From Flagellimonas pelagia (lineage in GTDB: Bacteria > Bacteroidota > Bacteroidia > Flavobacteriales > Flavobacteriaceae): 64,000 nucleotides of DNA. This document shows, one piece after another, positions 9,697 through 19,275 of this stretch. The DNA lies in NCBI RefSeq assembly GCF_003584135.1, contig NZ_QXFI01000036.1, positions 124,001 through 188,000 on the forward strand, written 5' to 3'. Numbering within the stretch: the first letter of the stretch is position 1; every line of letters starts with the position of its first letter. Position numbers and translations under genes: made by a program. The notes beneath the pieces are model-generated. The model was not told where the DNA came from, searched no databases, and was given only the letters and a program-made list of their open reading frames with translations.

Positions 9697-11000
9697 GAAA
9701 TCCATGTAATCTTTACTATTTGTCGGGTGGAATCATCAACCCTGAATCGTTCATCGGCCCTTTTGCCCACTACCCAAACAATTTCATCGTCCGAGCACAA
9801 CAACCATTGCTTTTCCTTGGAAACGACATCTATCTTCTCATCCTTGAAAAACTTGGACAACTTTTTCTTGTCTTTCATCCCGAAGGGATAAAAATAGTCG
9901 CCTTTCTCCCAATTTCTTAACACTAAAGGGAAGTTTAACTTTTCCTTATCCAAAAATATAGTGTTGCTTAAGGGTTTTTCCATCCTTTCAACATTATCCA
10001 TGGTCAATTTAATGGGCTGTTCGAGCATGGTGTCCTTATCAAAGACAGGGAAATGGTCATTTACCCTAGTTTTTAATTCGGAAAGAATCAAACAATCACG
10101 ATTTTTGACTAATCTATGGGTTTTGGAAAACACTTCCTTGCCGCTCATGGAGGTCAATAGTCCATGGACCGCTTCCCAATCGGAAAAGCCGAACCCATGG
10201 AACAAACCGTAGAGATAGGCTTGCAAGGGCTGTAACTTTTGTAAATCGGCTACATTGACCTTGATCGCACCATCAACTTTTTGGAACAATCTGGTCTTGA
10301 CCTCCTCCAGATGATTGTTGGCCAAGTCACTGGTCTGATGCAGATACGATTGGGTCTGGATAAAATTCTGCACAAAGGTTGGGTGCAATTCCTTCAACTT
10401 GGGAACAATCCCATGCCTGATTTTATTCCGAAGGTATTTGGATTCCGAATTACTGCTATCTTCCCGCCATTGAATGTTTTGTTCTTCAGCATAGGCAGCA
10501 ATCTCTTCTCGAGTGAAAATCAACAAAGGCCGAATGATCTTGTCATTCTGTTCCGGAATCCCCAATAGTCCTTCCAAACCGGTACCCCGGGAAAGATTGA
10601 TGAGGAAGGTCTCCAAGTCATCATCCAGATGATGGGCCGTCATTAAATAAGCAAAGTCCTTTTCCTTCAAAAGGTCGTTAAACCATTGATAACGCAACTC
10701 CCTGGCCGCCATCTGCATCGACCCCCGATGATCCTTTACATATTCCAAAGTGTTGAATGCTTTCACCAGCACCTCAACATCCAATGTCTCAGCCAAGTTT
10801 CGCACAAAAGCCTCATCCCCATCGCTATCGGCCCCACGCAATTTAAAATTGCAATGGACCAACGCAATGTCCAAACCTGCTGACTTGCACAAATGTGCCA
10901 ACACCACACTGTCCACCCCGCCACTACAGGCCAACAACAGTTTTTTTCCTTTTAGGAAAGGGAGCTTGGCATCGATGTGGTTTTTGAATTTGGACAACAT
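9693..11000 (-). CDS. tilS: tRNA(Ile)-lysidine synthase
   Basis: 435-residue PP-loop ATPase that converts cytidine 34 of tRNA-Ile(CAU) to lysidine, so that the tRNA reads AUA codons. The N-terminal domain carries the ATP-binding P-loop SGGVDSVVLAHL near residue 26, followed by HCNFKLRG and a later HHLDDDLETFL motif typical of TilS. The C-terminal part has the TilS substrate-binding domain with RNWEKGDYFYPFGM. The stop codon overlaps the dsbD start. The gene lies 22 bp downstream of pabB, an order common in flavobacteria. It should be essential. Confidence 0.96.
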   Translation of the reverse strand: MLSKFKNHIDAKLPFLKGKKLLLACSGGVDSVVLAHLCKSAGLDIALVHCNFKLRGADSDGDEAFVRNLAETLDVEVLVKAFNTLEYVKDHRGSMQMAARELRYQWFNDLLKEKDFAYLMTAHHLDDDLETFLINLSRGTGLEGLLGIPEQNDKIIRPLLIFTREEIAAYAEEQNIQWREDSSNSESKYLRNKIRHGIVPKLKELHPTFVQNFIQTQSYLHQTSDLANNHLEEVKTRLFQKVDGAIKVNVADLQKLQPLQAYLYGLFHGFGFSDWEAVHGLLTSMSGKEVFSKTHRLVKNRDCLILSELKTRVNDHFPVFDKDTMLEQPIKLTMDNVERMEKPLSNTIFLDKEKLNFPLVLRNWEKGDYFYPFGMKDKKKLSKFFKDEKIDVVSKEKQWLLCSDDEIVWVVGKRADERFRVDDSTRQIVKITWIS

Positions 11001-11022
11001 GTCGCAAAATTACGAATAAACC

Positions 11023-12309
11023 TCAGCCTTTTTCCAATACTTTGCGCATGGCCTTGGCTTTCAACAAACATTCTTGGTATTCCTTTTCAGGTTCCGATTT
11101 TGAAGTGATGGCGCTGCCCACGGAAAAGGAAACATATTTGTTCGCTTCATTGTACAAAATACTTCGGATGACCACGTTGAAATCAAAATCACCATTGGGA
11201 GCAAAATAGCCTACTGCCCCACTGTAGAGCCCGCGCTTTGTCTCTTCCAAATTTTCGATGATCTGCATGGCGGATATCTTTGGTGCCCCTGTCATACTGC
11301 CCATCGGAAAGGTTTCCTGGATCAATTCCACTGGGTTTTTACCCTCGAAAACCATTGAAACAATGGTTGAGATCATTTGATGTACTTGTTTGTAAGCGTA
11401 TACTTTGCAGAGTTCTTCCACCTCAACACTTCCCTTTATGGCACTTTTGGAGAGATCATTACGGACCAAATCGGCAATCATGATGTTTTCCGCCCTTTCT
11501 TTTTCATCCAGCGCCAAGTCATTTTTAAGTTTCAGGTCTTCTATTTTGGTCTTTCCACGTGGGGCCGTTCCCTTTATGGGTTGGGAAACGACCTTCTGTC
11601 CCATTTTTTTGAGATAACGTTCCGGGGAGGCGCACATCAAATACCGTTCTTGCAATTTCATGAAAACTGCGAACGGCGGCTCGGAGACAGCATTGAGTTT
11701 TTGATAGACCGATATGGGGTCGATGGTAATATTTTCCGCATAAAATTCTTGACAAAAATTGGCCTCGTAAATATCCCCTCTGTGGATGTGCTCCAAAAAC
11801 CGGTTCGCTTTTTCAAAATAGGCATCTTTGTGAATGCGCATTTTAATCTTCACAGGCGGGCCATCGGGTTTCGAAGACTGGTCCATGTCGGTTAAAGCAA
11901 CAATTTGCTCAAAATCGGATTCGATTTCATTGCTGTAATCGTCCAAGTATTTAAAATGGAATTCATCATCCTTCAAAATGATGATTTTTTTGGGTTGGAA
12001 AAAATATAGCAGCGGAAAACCAAGTCCATCCATATTTTCAGAGGCCAAATCCTCCAATTCATTCTTCAGGTCATAGGAAAAATAACCAAATAGCCAATCC
12101 TTGGTTGTGTCCAGATAAGAACTGACCAAGTCAAATGTCGTACACTTTCGCTCCTCCCCTATGGCCAGACAGGCTTCAAAAGAGGAATATTGATCCCGAT
12201 GCCCATTGCTATCCAGCCAAACCACTTGCTCGAAGGGTTTGGACCATTGCGCCAAAGCATTCTTGGTCCCTGAAATAGATTTGACCTGAAAAGTGCGATG
12301 GGTCCGCAA
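11023..12309 (-). CDS. pabB: Aminodeoxychorismate synthase component I (PabB-like)
   Basis: 428-residue member of the anthranilate synthase component I/chorismate-binding family. Family motifs are visible: SPERYLKK, the PIKGTAPRG segment, DEKERAENIMIADLVRNDL, the TFPMGSMTGAPK signature and a C-terminal YSGAVGYFAPNGDFD. In bacteria this enzyme makes 4-amino-4-deoxychorismate for folate. No trp genes are nearby, and the adjacent tilS supports the pabB assignment over trpE. The start is a TTG at 12309, 6 bp after the upstream FMN reductase stop; no ATG in frame gives a better N-terminus. A glutamine amidotransferase partner is not in this window. Confidence 0.88.
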   Translation of the reverse strand: MRTHRTFQVKSISGTKNALAQWSKPFEQVVWLDSNGHRDQYSSFEACLAIGEERKCTTFDLVSSYLDTTKDWLFGYFSYDLKNELEDLASENMDGLGFPLLYFFQPKKIIILKDDEFHFKYLDDYSNEIESDFEQIVALTDMDQSSKPDGPPVKIKMRIHKDAYFEKANRFLEHIHRGDIYEANFCQEFYAENITIDPISVYQKLNAVSEPPFAVFMKLQERYLMCASPERYLKKMGQKVVSQPIKGTAPRGKTKIEDLKLKNDLALDEKERAENIMIADLVRNDLSKSAIKGSVEVEELCKVYAYKQVHQMISTIVSMVFEGKNPVELIQETFPMGSMTGAPKISAMQIIENLEETKRGLYSGAVGYFAPNGDFDFNVVIRSILYNEANKYVSFSVGSAITSKSEPEKEYQECLLKAKAMRKVLEKG

Positions 12310-12315
12310 GGCGAG

Positions 12316-12849
12316 CTATTTTAAGGATTCCAAAAAAGTCTCCAAGGCAGCTTGGTGTTCAGATTTTAAAGTGGCATCCAAAATGCCATCATCTGAAAAA
12401 TTCTCATAAAAAGAAGGCAGTGAAAAAGTCGTAATCACTTCCCCGCCAAAACGTGGCAATAGATTTTCAATCACGGTCAGTGAACCTTTGGCCCCTCTTT
12501 TTCCTCCGGAGGTGGACATGAGTAAAACCTTGGTGCCTTCCAAAAAATTACGATCCAAGCGAGACAGCCAATCCAATACATTTTTAAAATAGGCCGAGGG
12601 ATTCCCATTGTGTTCATTGACGGACAGAATCAGGCCTTTACTTTTTTGGATATCGTTTTTCAATTCCACCAATGCATTGGAGTATCCTTTTTCCTTTTCC
12701 AAGTCCTCACTGAACATGGGAAAAGGGTAATTGGCCATGTTTAACACCTGAACCTCACGTTCTTGCACCAAGGAAACGGTAAGTTTTACCAATCTAAAAT
12801 TAATAGAAGTGGAAGAATTGCTTCCAGCTAATGCCAATATTGCAGCCAT
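12316..12849 (-). CDS. NADPH-dependent FMN reductase family protein
   Basis: 177-residue flavodoxin-like protein. The N-terminus MAAILALAGSNSSTSINFRLV is the FMN phosphate-binding loop of the FMN_red family, and SVNEHNGNPSAYFKNVLDWLSR near residues 97-118 is the conserved flavin/dimer segment. Members reduce quinones, azo dyes or FMN with NAD(P)H. It is cytoplasmic with no signal. It is the first gene of the minus-strand run leading into pabB, tilS and dsbD (6 bp to pabB), and diverges from the DUF1624 gene. The physiological substrate cannot be deduced. Confidence 0.88.
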   Translation of the reverse strand: MAAILALAGSNSSTSINFRLVKLTVSLVQEREVQVLNMANYPFPMFSEDLEKEKGYSNALVELKNDIQKSKGLILSVNEHNGNPSAYFKNVLDWLSRLDRNFLEGTKVLLMSTSGGKRGAKGSLTVIENLLPRFGGEVITTFSLPSFYENFSDDGILDATLKSEHQAALETFLESLK

Positions 12850-12979
12850 ACCCGAAAATCGTTGATTGTTTCGCTAAAATACCCCAATTGCGGATCAGAA
12901 GCGAGTATTTTGCATATTTTTGACCCGCGAAGCATCCAAACCTACTGCTAAACAAGTATATAGGGTAACAGTTGACCGA

Positions 12980-14176
12980 ATGACAGCCAAGAACAACAGG
13001 TTATTTTTTATTGATGCCATGCGCGCATGGGCCATTTTGATGATGCTGCAAGGGCATTTCATCGATGGACTTCTTGACCCTATTTTTAGGGATACTACAA
13101 ATCCCGTATACAATATTTGGCTCTATTTCAGGGGAATAACCGCTCCGGTCTTCTTTACGGTTTCCGGTTTTATTTTTACTTTTTTGCTCATCAGGGTACC
13201 CCAAAAAGGCATGGACAATCCCAGGGTTGCCAAAGGTGTGCGCCGTGGATTGCAATTGTTGCTTATTGGGTATTTGCTCCGATTGAACCTTTTTGGTTTG
13301 TTTAAAGGGCAATTGTACAATTCCTTTTATCTGGTTGATGTACTTCACTGTATAGGCCTTTCCATATTGGGCGTCATTGGCGTATATTTGCTCACTATCA
13401 ACAAAAGAAAATATGTTTTTCCGTCGGTACTGATAGGGATTACCCTATTGCTTTTTCTTTTCGAGCCCGTCTATAAACAATGGACGTTCTCGTTCTTGCC
13501 CGATTTGATTGCCAACTATTTCACCAAAGCCAACGGATCGGTGTTCACCATCATTCCTTGGTTTGGGTATACGGCCTTGGGAGCTTTTATTTCGGTTTTG
13601 TTCACCAAGTACAGGGAATCCAAATATTTGTTCCCTGCCGCTATTTCCATTGCCCTAACAGTTGGCTATCTGTTGATCTATCAATCCTCCAGAATGTTCG
13701 ATGGACTGTATGATGCAACAGGATTGGAACTGTTTAAAATGATTTTGGCCAACAATTATCTCTTCATCCGTTTAGGGAACGTGTTCTTGGTATTTGCCGT
13801 GTTTATGGTGCTTCGCCAATTCATGACCAACAAAACCGTTTTAAATATTGGTGCCAGTACACTTTCCATCTACGTGATCCACTTTATCATCCTGTATGGA
13901 AGTTTTACAGGATTGGGACTATACCGATTCTTCAACCACTCCTTAACCCCACAAGTGGCCATTCCAGGGGCCTTGGCCTTCATGGTTGCCTGCACTTTTT
14001 TAGCCTTGAAATACAACCAATACGAAGAACGCATCAAATCCCAGATCAGTTTGGGGTTTGCCACTGCAGTATCCCAACTCATGGATTTCAAGGAAGCTTC
14101 CGTCCCCGTTATCCGCGAACTTTCCATAAGGGGAAGGCTTGTGTTGAGAAGGTTTTTGCGTACCGTCCGCGGATAG
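12980..14176 (+). CDS. DUF1624/heparan-alpha-glucosaminide N-acetyltransferase-like membrane protein
   Basis: Multi-pass membrane protein of about 398 residues with roughly ten hydrophobic segments. The first helix contains FIDAMRAWAILMMLQGHFID, in which the Arg and the Gly-His pair match the conserved start of the DUF1624/HGSNAT (transmembrane acyltransferase) family. A position-matched His (YVIHFIILYGSF) occurs near the C-terminus. Such proteins transfer acyl groups from cytoplasmic acyl-CoA to sugars or glycans outside. The open frame extends upstream to 12920, but I chose the ATG at 12980 because the family begins there and the extra 20 residues have no signal character. It stands alone. 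Confidence 0.82.
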   Translation: MTAKNNRLFFIDAMRAWAILMMLQGHFIDGLLDPIFRDTTNPVYNIWLYFRGITAPVFFTVSGFIFTFLLIRVPQKGMDNPRVAKGVRRGLQLLLIGYLLRLNLFGLFKGQLYNSFYLVDVLHCIGLSILGVIGVYLLTINKRKYVFPSVLIGITLLLFLFEPVYKQWTFSFLPDLIANYFTKANGSVFTIIPWFGYTALGAFISVLFTKYRESKYLFPAAISIALTVGYLLIYQSSRMFDGLYDATGLELFKMILANNYLFIRLGNVFLVFAVFMVLRQFMTNKTVLNIGASTLSIYVIHFIILYGSFTGLGLYRFFNHSLTPQVAIPGALAFMVACTFLALKYNQYEERIKSQISLGFATAVSQLMDFKEASVPVIRELSIRGRLVLRRFLRTVRG

Positions 14177-14183
14177 ATTCCAC

Positions 14184-14215
14184 AAAAAAGCATCCAGTCC
14201 GAAAACTGAATGCTT
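14184..14215 (-). terminator. Rho-independent terminator downstream of lpd
   Basis: An 11-bp stem (14188-14198 paired with 14205-14215, one G-U pair) with a 6-nt loop. On the minus strand it is followed by a run of six T. It sits 26 bp after the lpd stop and also separates lpd from the converging DUF1624 gene. Confidence 0.75.
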
Positions 14216-14240
14216 CGTATTATTTCATTTCTTTTAAATC

Positions 14241-15644
14241 TTAGATATGCAACGCCCTATCATCCGTTGCTGCCAATGCTGCTTCTTTTACAGCTTCTGC
14301 AAACGTTGGGTGGGCATGGCTCATTCGGGAAATATCCTCGGCTGAAGCCCTAAACTCCATGGCGGTAACACCTTCAGTGATCAAATCCGCACAACGAGCA
14401 CCGATCATGTGGACTCCCAATACTTCATCGGTCTTTTTGTCTGCCAAAATTTTCACGAAGCCATCCAAATCCATACTGGCCCGGGATCTACCCAAGGCAC
14501 GCATCGGGAATTGACCCACTTTGTACTCCACACCTTCTTCCTTCAATTGCTCTTCGGTCTTGCCTACAGCCGCAACCTCTGGCCATGTATAGACCACTCC
14601 GGGAATCAAGTTATAATCGATATGTGGTTTTTGGCCCGCCAATAATTCAGCCACCAATGTTCCTTCTTCTTCCGCTTTATGAGCCAACATCGCTCCTTTG
14701 ATTACGTCACCAATAGCGTAAATGTTGGAAACGTTGGTCTGCAAGTGAGCGTTCACTTCCACTCTACCCCTGTCGTCCATTTTTACACCGGCCGCTTCAA
14801 GGTTCAATCCATCCGTGTAAGGTCTTCTTCCCACGCAAACCAAGCAATAATCTCCGGTCATGGTCACTTCATTGCCTTTTTTATCATCAGCTTTTACGAC
14901 GACCTCATCCCCTTTACGTTCTACGGATTTCACTTTGTGCGAAAGGTTGAACTGTACCTTTTGCTTCTTCATCACCTTGGTAAGTTCCTTGGAAAGGGCT
15001 CCGTCCATTCCCGGAATGATGCGGTCCATGTATTCAACCACAGTGACTTCGGCACCAAGACGCTTGTACACCTGGCCCAATTCCAGACCAATGACACCGC
15101 CCCCGATTACAATCAAGTGCTTGGGAACTTCTTTTAGTTTTAAAGCTTCCGTAGAAGTGATTACCCTTTCCTTATCAATTTTGATAAAAGGAAGGGTAGA
15201 TGGCTTGGATCCTGTGGCAATGATGATGTGCTTCGCCTCAATGGTTTCTTGGCCATCCTCTTTGGCTATGTTTATGTGCGTGGCATCCTTAAAGCTACCA
15301 ACGCCATGATATACATCGATTTTGTTCTTGTCCATCAAAAAATCGATACCCTTGATGGTCTGGTCCACTACACTCTGCTTGCGGGCAATCATTTGCGCCA
15401 AATTCACCTTGATCTCGCCAGGAATATCGATACCGTGCTCCTCAAAGTGTTTTACAGCATCCTCATAATGATGGGATGAGTCCAAAAGGGCTTTGGATGG
15501 AATACAACCCACGTTGAGACAGGTTCCGCCCAAGGTGGCGTATTTTTCGATTATGGCAGTTTTCATTCCCAATTGGGCACATCGAATGGCCGCTACATAG
15601 CCTCCAGGTCCGGAGCCGATGATAGCTACATCATATTGATTCAT
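14241..15644 (-). CDS. lpdA: Dihydrolipoyl dehydrogenase (E3)
   Basis: 467-residue FAD disulfide oxidoreductase that reoxidises dihydrolipoamide in 2-oxoacid dehydrogenase complexes and the glycine cleavage system. It has an N-terminal FAD-binding GSGPGGYVAAIR, the redox-active disulfide GGTCLNVGCIPSKALL, the NAD-binding GGGVIGLELG, a second FAD motif NIYAIGDV and the C-terminal catalytic His-Glu segment HAHPTFAEAVKEA. Length is standard. No E1/E2 genes are adjacent, so this is a stand-alone E3. A terminator follows the gene. Confidence 0.97.
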   Translation of the reverse strand: MNQYDVAIIGSGPGGYVAAIRCAQLGMKTAIIEKYATLGGTCLNVGCIPSKALLDSSHHYEDAVKHFEEHGIDIPGEIKVNLAQMIARKQSVVDQTIKGIDFLMDKNKIDVYHGVGSFKDATHINIAKEDGQETIEAKHIIIATGSKPSTLPFIKIDKERVITSTEALKLKEVPKHLIVIGGGVIGLELGQVYKRLGAEVTVVEYMDRIIPGMDGALSKELTKVMKKQKVQFNLSHKVKSVERKGDEVVVKADDKKGNEVTMTGDYCLVCVGRRPYTDGLNLEAAGVKMDDRGRVEVNAHLQTNVSNIYAIGDVIKGAMLAHKAEEEGTLVAELLAGQKPHIDYNLIPGVVYTWPEVAAVGKTEEQLKEEGVEYKVGQFPMRALGRSRASMDLDGFVKILADKKTDEVLGVHMIGARCADLITEGVTAMEFRASAEDISRMSHAHPTFAEAVKEAALAATDDRALHI

Positions 15645-15787
15645 ATTGAATGATTTGTAAGGATATTTTTGTAACTGATCTGTTCATAAAAAACAGTTGT
15701 AAAAATACGAATGTTTTTCGGGATCGTCCCATCAATTGATTCTGAAATACATCAATTTCGAAGATATGACAAATCCAATGTCCCCTG

Positions 15788-16246
15788 TTAAATATGGACG
15801 GAAGGACTGTTCTTCACTTCATTGATCACAAAGGAACTCTGGGTATTACCAATATTGTTGATGGCCGTAAGTTTGGTGATCATGAACTCGCGATAACTCT
15901 TCATGTCCTCCACGTTGATTTTCAGAATATAGTCGTAATCACCACCGACATGGAAACATTCCGACACTTCTTCCAGCTTTAAGATCTCCCGTTCAAAACG
16001 TAAAACATTCTCCTTGGTATGCTGCACCAGACGGATGTGACACATTACGGTAAAGTCCCGATTGACCTTGGACTTGTTCAACAATGCAACATAACCGGTA
16101 ATGACACCGGTCCGCTCCAAACGACGAATGCGCTCGTATACCGCGGTTTTGGATAATTGCAGCGCATCCGCATATTGTTTGGTGGTCTTTTTACAGTCTT
16201 CCTGAAGAAGCGCAACCAATTGTTTGTCCAAAGCATCCAATTCCAT
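15788..16246 (-). CDS. Lrp/AsnC family transcriptional regulator
   Basis: About 152 residues from the ATG at 16246 (MELDALDKQLVALLQ); the longer frame to 16285 is unlikely because the family starts at this Met. The N-terminal winged helix includes QLSKTAVYERIRRLERTGVITGY, and the C-terminal RAM domain includes EVSECFHVGGDYDYILKI, which binds amino acid effectors. It is divergent from a methionine-gamma-lyase-like gene and shares with it an AT-rich gap containing an inverted repeat, so it probably senses an amino acid and controls that gene and itself. Confidence 0.92.
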   Translation of the reverse strand: MELDALDKQLVALLQEDCKKTTKQYADALQLSKTAVYERIRRLERTGVITGYVALLNKSKVNRDFTVMCHIRLVQHTKENVLRFEREILKLEEVSECFHVGGDYDYILKINVEDMKSYREFMITKLTAINNIGNTQSSFVINEVKNSPSVHI

Positions 16247-16288
16247 GGTGAAGATTTTTCTATTGAAACCAATATATAACATCAAAAT

Positions 16289-16326
16289 TAGAACAATATT
16301 CTATTATTAATAAAATATTAGTTCTA
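16289..16326. promoter_or_regulatory. Inverted repeat between lrp-like gene and PLP lyase, candidate Lrp operator
   Basis: Arms TAGAACAATATT (16289-16300) and AATATTAGTTCTA (16314-16326) are complementary apart from one extra base, around an AT-rich centre. A smaller palindrome, CCTATAAATAGG, lies at 16330-16341. The site lies in the 150-bp gap between two divergent starts, where a local Lrp-type regulator would be expected to bind. Confidence 0.55.
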
Positions 16327-16396
16327 TTTCCTATAAATAGGATTAATAATTGACTTTTAATCTATATCTGAATAGATTTACAAAAAATCGTATATC

Positions 16397-17617
16397 ATGG
16401 ACTATAAAGCTGCAGAACGCATTCAAGACCTTCAATATTTTGGTGAATTTGGAGGAGTAAACCCTTCCATATCAGATTCATCAACCTATACCTTCCTAAC
16501 AGCGAAGACGATGTTCGACACCTTTGAGGGAAATACAGAAGGTTGTTACCTGTACAGCAGGCATTCCTCCCCTTCCAATCTATATTTGGGAGAGGCCATG
16601 GCCCAATTGGAAGGCACCGAGTCTGCCAATGTGTTTGCTAGTGGTATGGGTGCCATCAGCGCCGTGATCATGCAATTGTGTGATAGTGGCGACCATATTG
16701 TATGCAGCAGAACCATATACGGGGGCACTTATGCCTTCTTGAAGAATTTCTTGAAAAAGTTCAACATAACCACCTCATTTTTGGACATTACGGATTTGGA
16801 CGCTGTCACCAGAGCCATCACCCCAAAAACCAAAATGATCTATTGTGAAGCCATCAGCAATCCGTTGTTGGAGGTGGCCGATATTGCTTCCCTGTCCAAA
16901 ATTGCCAAAAAGCATGATATTCCTTTAGTGGTAGACAATACCTTTTCACCTCTGAACATTGGAGCGGCTCAGTTGGGTGCGGATATTGTGGTGCACAGTC
17001 TTACCAAGTTCATCAATGGAAGCAGCGACTGTGTAGCGGGGGCCGTTTGTGGCACCAAGGATTTTTGTCTTGGTCTAAAAGATGTGAACAACGGTGCAGG
17101 TATGTTGTTTGGAAGTACCTTGGACAGTCTTCGGGCGGCATCCATCCTAAAAAATATGCGTACGCTGCACATCCGCATCAAAAAACACAGTGAAAATGCC
17201 CATTATCTAGCAGAGCAATTTGAAAAAGATGGTTTAAAAGTGGTGTATCCCGGCTTGGAAAGTCATCCCGGCCACGAATTGATGAAAAAACAGATGAATC
17301 CAGAATATGGCTTTGGCGGTATGTTGACGTTGGATGTTGGTTCGTTGGACCAAGCCAATGCCTTGATGGAACTCATGCAAAAAGAAAAACTGGGGTACCT
17401 GGCAGTGAGTTTGGGCTTCTACAAAACCTTATTTAGCGCTTCGGGAACCTCTACCTCTTCCGAAATCCCCGAAGAGGAACAAAAGCAATTGGGTCTTTCC
17501 CAAGGACTTATCCGTTTTTCCATCGGATTAGATAATGATATTCACAAAACCTATCTATCCATGCGCCACTGTATGGAAACTTTGGGAATCCTTTCACCTG
17601 TTTCGGCTTTGGTGTGA
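16397..17617 (+). CDS. Cys/Met metabolism PLP-dependent enzyme, methionine gamma-lyase-like
   Basis: 406-residue PLP enzyme of the cystathionine/methionine gamma-lyase family. Asp180 (LVVDNTFSP) and the PLP-binding Lys204 (VVHSLTKFINGSSD) are present, as is Tyr108 of the YGGT motif and a C-terminal GLIRFSIGLDND segment with the carboxylate-binding Arg. The Cys that marks true methionine gamma-lyases (YGCT) is Gly110 here, and the usual SLG-x-x-E-T-L segment is altered to SLGFYKTL, so the exact substrate (methionine, homocysteine, cystathionine or cysteine) is uncertain. It is divergent from an Lrp-type gene and followed 70 bp later by nhaC. Confidence 0.87.
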   Translation: MDYKAAERIQDLQYFGEFGGVNPSISDSSTYTFLTAKTMFDTFEGNTEGCYLYSRHSSPSNLYLGEAMAQLEGTESANVFASGMGAISAVIMQLCDSGDHIVCSRTIYGGTYAFLKNFLKKFNITTSFLDITDLDAVTRAITPKTKMIYCEAISNPLLEVADIASLSKIAKKHDIPLVVDNTFSPLNIGAAQLGADIVVHSLTKFINGSSDCVAGAVCGTKDFCLGLKDVNNGAGMLFGSTLDSLRAASILKNMRTLHIRIKKHSENAHYLAEQFEKDGLKVVYPGLESHPGHELMKKQMNPEYGFGGMLTLDVGSLDQANALMELMQKEKLGYLAVSLGFYKTLFSASGTSTSSEIPEEEQKQLGLSQGLIRFSIGLDNDIHKTYLSMRHCMETLGILSPVSALV

Positions 17618-17687
17618 TGGTATTGCGTTCCCGTTTGCAGAACAAGAGGCAAAGTTGTAATATTACCTCTTAACAAACTCAGACCAC

Positions 17688-19175
17688 ATGGCTAATCCAG
17701 AGGAAAAACCACATTTTAGGGAAGACGAACATATTGTTGAGAACAAGAATCTAAGCATCACCGAAGCGCTCATCCCTGTATTTGCCTTGGTGGGCATGTT
17801 GGCTTACAACGTTTTTGTCTTTGGAGATGATGCCCTGAGTGGCTCCAATCAGTTTATCCTATTGATGGGAGGTGCAGTAGCTGCCATTGTCGGTTTCTTT
17901 AACAAGGTTTCCTATCAACAAATGATCGATGAAGTCGCCGAAAATGTGCGGTCCACCACGGGAGCCTTGCTTATCCTTCTCATGGTTGGAGCACTTTCCG
18001 GAACTTGGTTGGTGAGCGGTATTATCCCTGCCATGATCTATTACGGTCTGCAGATATTGAACCCAACCATATTTTTAGCGGCTTGTGTGATCATTTGCTC
18101 CATCATTTCGGTGGCCACAGGAAGTAGCTGGACCACATCTGCCACTGTGGGTATTGCCCTGGTGGGTATTGGGGATGCCTTGGGCATTCCTTTAGGAATG
18201 ACGGCTGGAGCCGTGCTTTCCGGAGCTTATTTTGGAGACAAGATGTCTCCTTTGAGCGACACCACCAATTTGGCCCCTGCCATGGCCGGAGGGGATTTGT
18301 TCTCCCACATTCGCTATATGACCTTGACCACTACCCCTACCATCATCATTACCTTGGTGTTCTTCATCATCATGGGCTTTACCATTGATACTTCTGGGGT
18401 TGCGGATACCGGTTCCATTTTGACGAACATCAGCAAAACCTTCAACATTAATGGATGGTTGTTTTTGGTACCTATCGCCGTAATCATCTTGATTGTGAAA
18501 AAGGCTCCTCCTTTGATGGCCCTATTGATCGGCACACTCTTGGGTGGACTTTTTGCTCTCATTTTTCAACCGGGTATTGTGGCACAGATTGGTGGTGGCA
18601 CCCAATTGACTTTTGAAGCCGCTTATAAAGGCATTTTGAATGCCATCACCGTTGATACCAATATTGCCACGGACGATCCCGCATTGAACGATCTGTTCTC
18701 TTCAGGAGGCATGTCAGGAATGCTGGGGACCATTTGGCTCATTGTCTGCGCCATGGTTTTTGGAGGCATCATGGACGGTATAGGAGCTTTGGAGCGTATC
18801 ACCGAATCCCTGTTGAAAATGGCCAAGACCACTTTTGGACTCTTTGCTAGCACCGTTGGAAGCTGTTTGGCCCTCAATGTTACGGCATCCGACCAATATC
18901 TGGCCATCGTGGTGCCTGGTAAAATGTTCTCCAAAGCGTATAAAGAGCGTGGATTGGCACCGGAAAACCTTAGCCGTTCTTTGGAGGATTCCGGTACCGT
19001 GACATCGGTTTTGGTGCCCTGGAACACTTGTGGCGCTTATCACAGTGGGGTTTTGGGTGTCAGCGTTGCCGAATATGGCATTTTTGCCGTCTTCAATTGG
19101 TTGAGCCCCATCATGACCTTGTTGTTCGCAGCTTTCAAAATAAAGATCAAGCAGCTTACGACCAGCGGTTCGTAA
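17688..19175 (+). CDS. nhaC: NhaC-type Na+/H+ antiporter
   Basis: 495-residue inner-membrane protein with about twelve hydrophobic segments, fitting NhaC/malate-lactate antiporters. Recognisable parts include SVATGSSWTTSATVG, GAVLSGAYFGDKMSPLSDTTNLAPA and GTVTSVLVPWNTCGAYH, the conserved ion-path segments of the family. It should exchange Na+ for H+ and support sodium or pH homeostasis in a marine organism. It lies 70 bp downstream of the PLP lyase and may be cotranscribed; coupling to amino acid breakdown (ammonia, proton balance) is only inference. Confidence 0.93.
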   Translation: MANPEEKPHFREDEHIVENKNLSITEALIPVFALVGMLAYNVFVFGDDALSGSNQFILLMGGAVAAIVGFFNKVSYQQMIDEVAENVRSTTGALLILLMVGALSGTWLVSGIIPAMIYYGLQILNPTIFLAACVIICSIISVATGSSWTTSATVGIALVGIGDALGIPLGMTAGAVLSGAYFGDKMSPLSDTTNLAPAMAGGDLFSHIRYMTLTTTPTIIITLVFFIIMGFTIDTSGVADTGSILTNISKTFNINGWLFLVPIAVIILIVKKAPPLMALLIGTLLGGLFALIFQPGIVAQIGGGTQLTFEAAYKGILNAITVDTNIATDDPALNDLFSSGGMSGMLGTIWLIVCAMVFGGIMDGIGALERITESLLKMAKTTFGLFASTVGSCLALNVTASDQYLAIVVPGKMFSKAYKERGLAPENLSRSLEDSGTVTSVLVPWNTCGAYHSGVLGVSVAEYGIFAVFNWLSPIMTLLFAAFKIKIKQLTTSGS

Positions 19176-19275
19176 CAAGGCTTCCATTCTTTAATTTTTT
19201 CTAAAATCATGGGAAGGGGTTGCCCCTTTCAGCATTAATCTTTTTACCTTCACACCAAAATAAAAATCTTTTATA

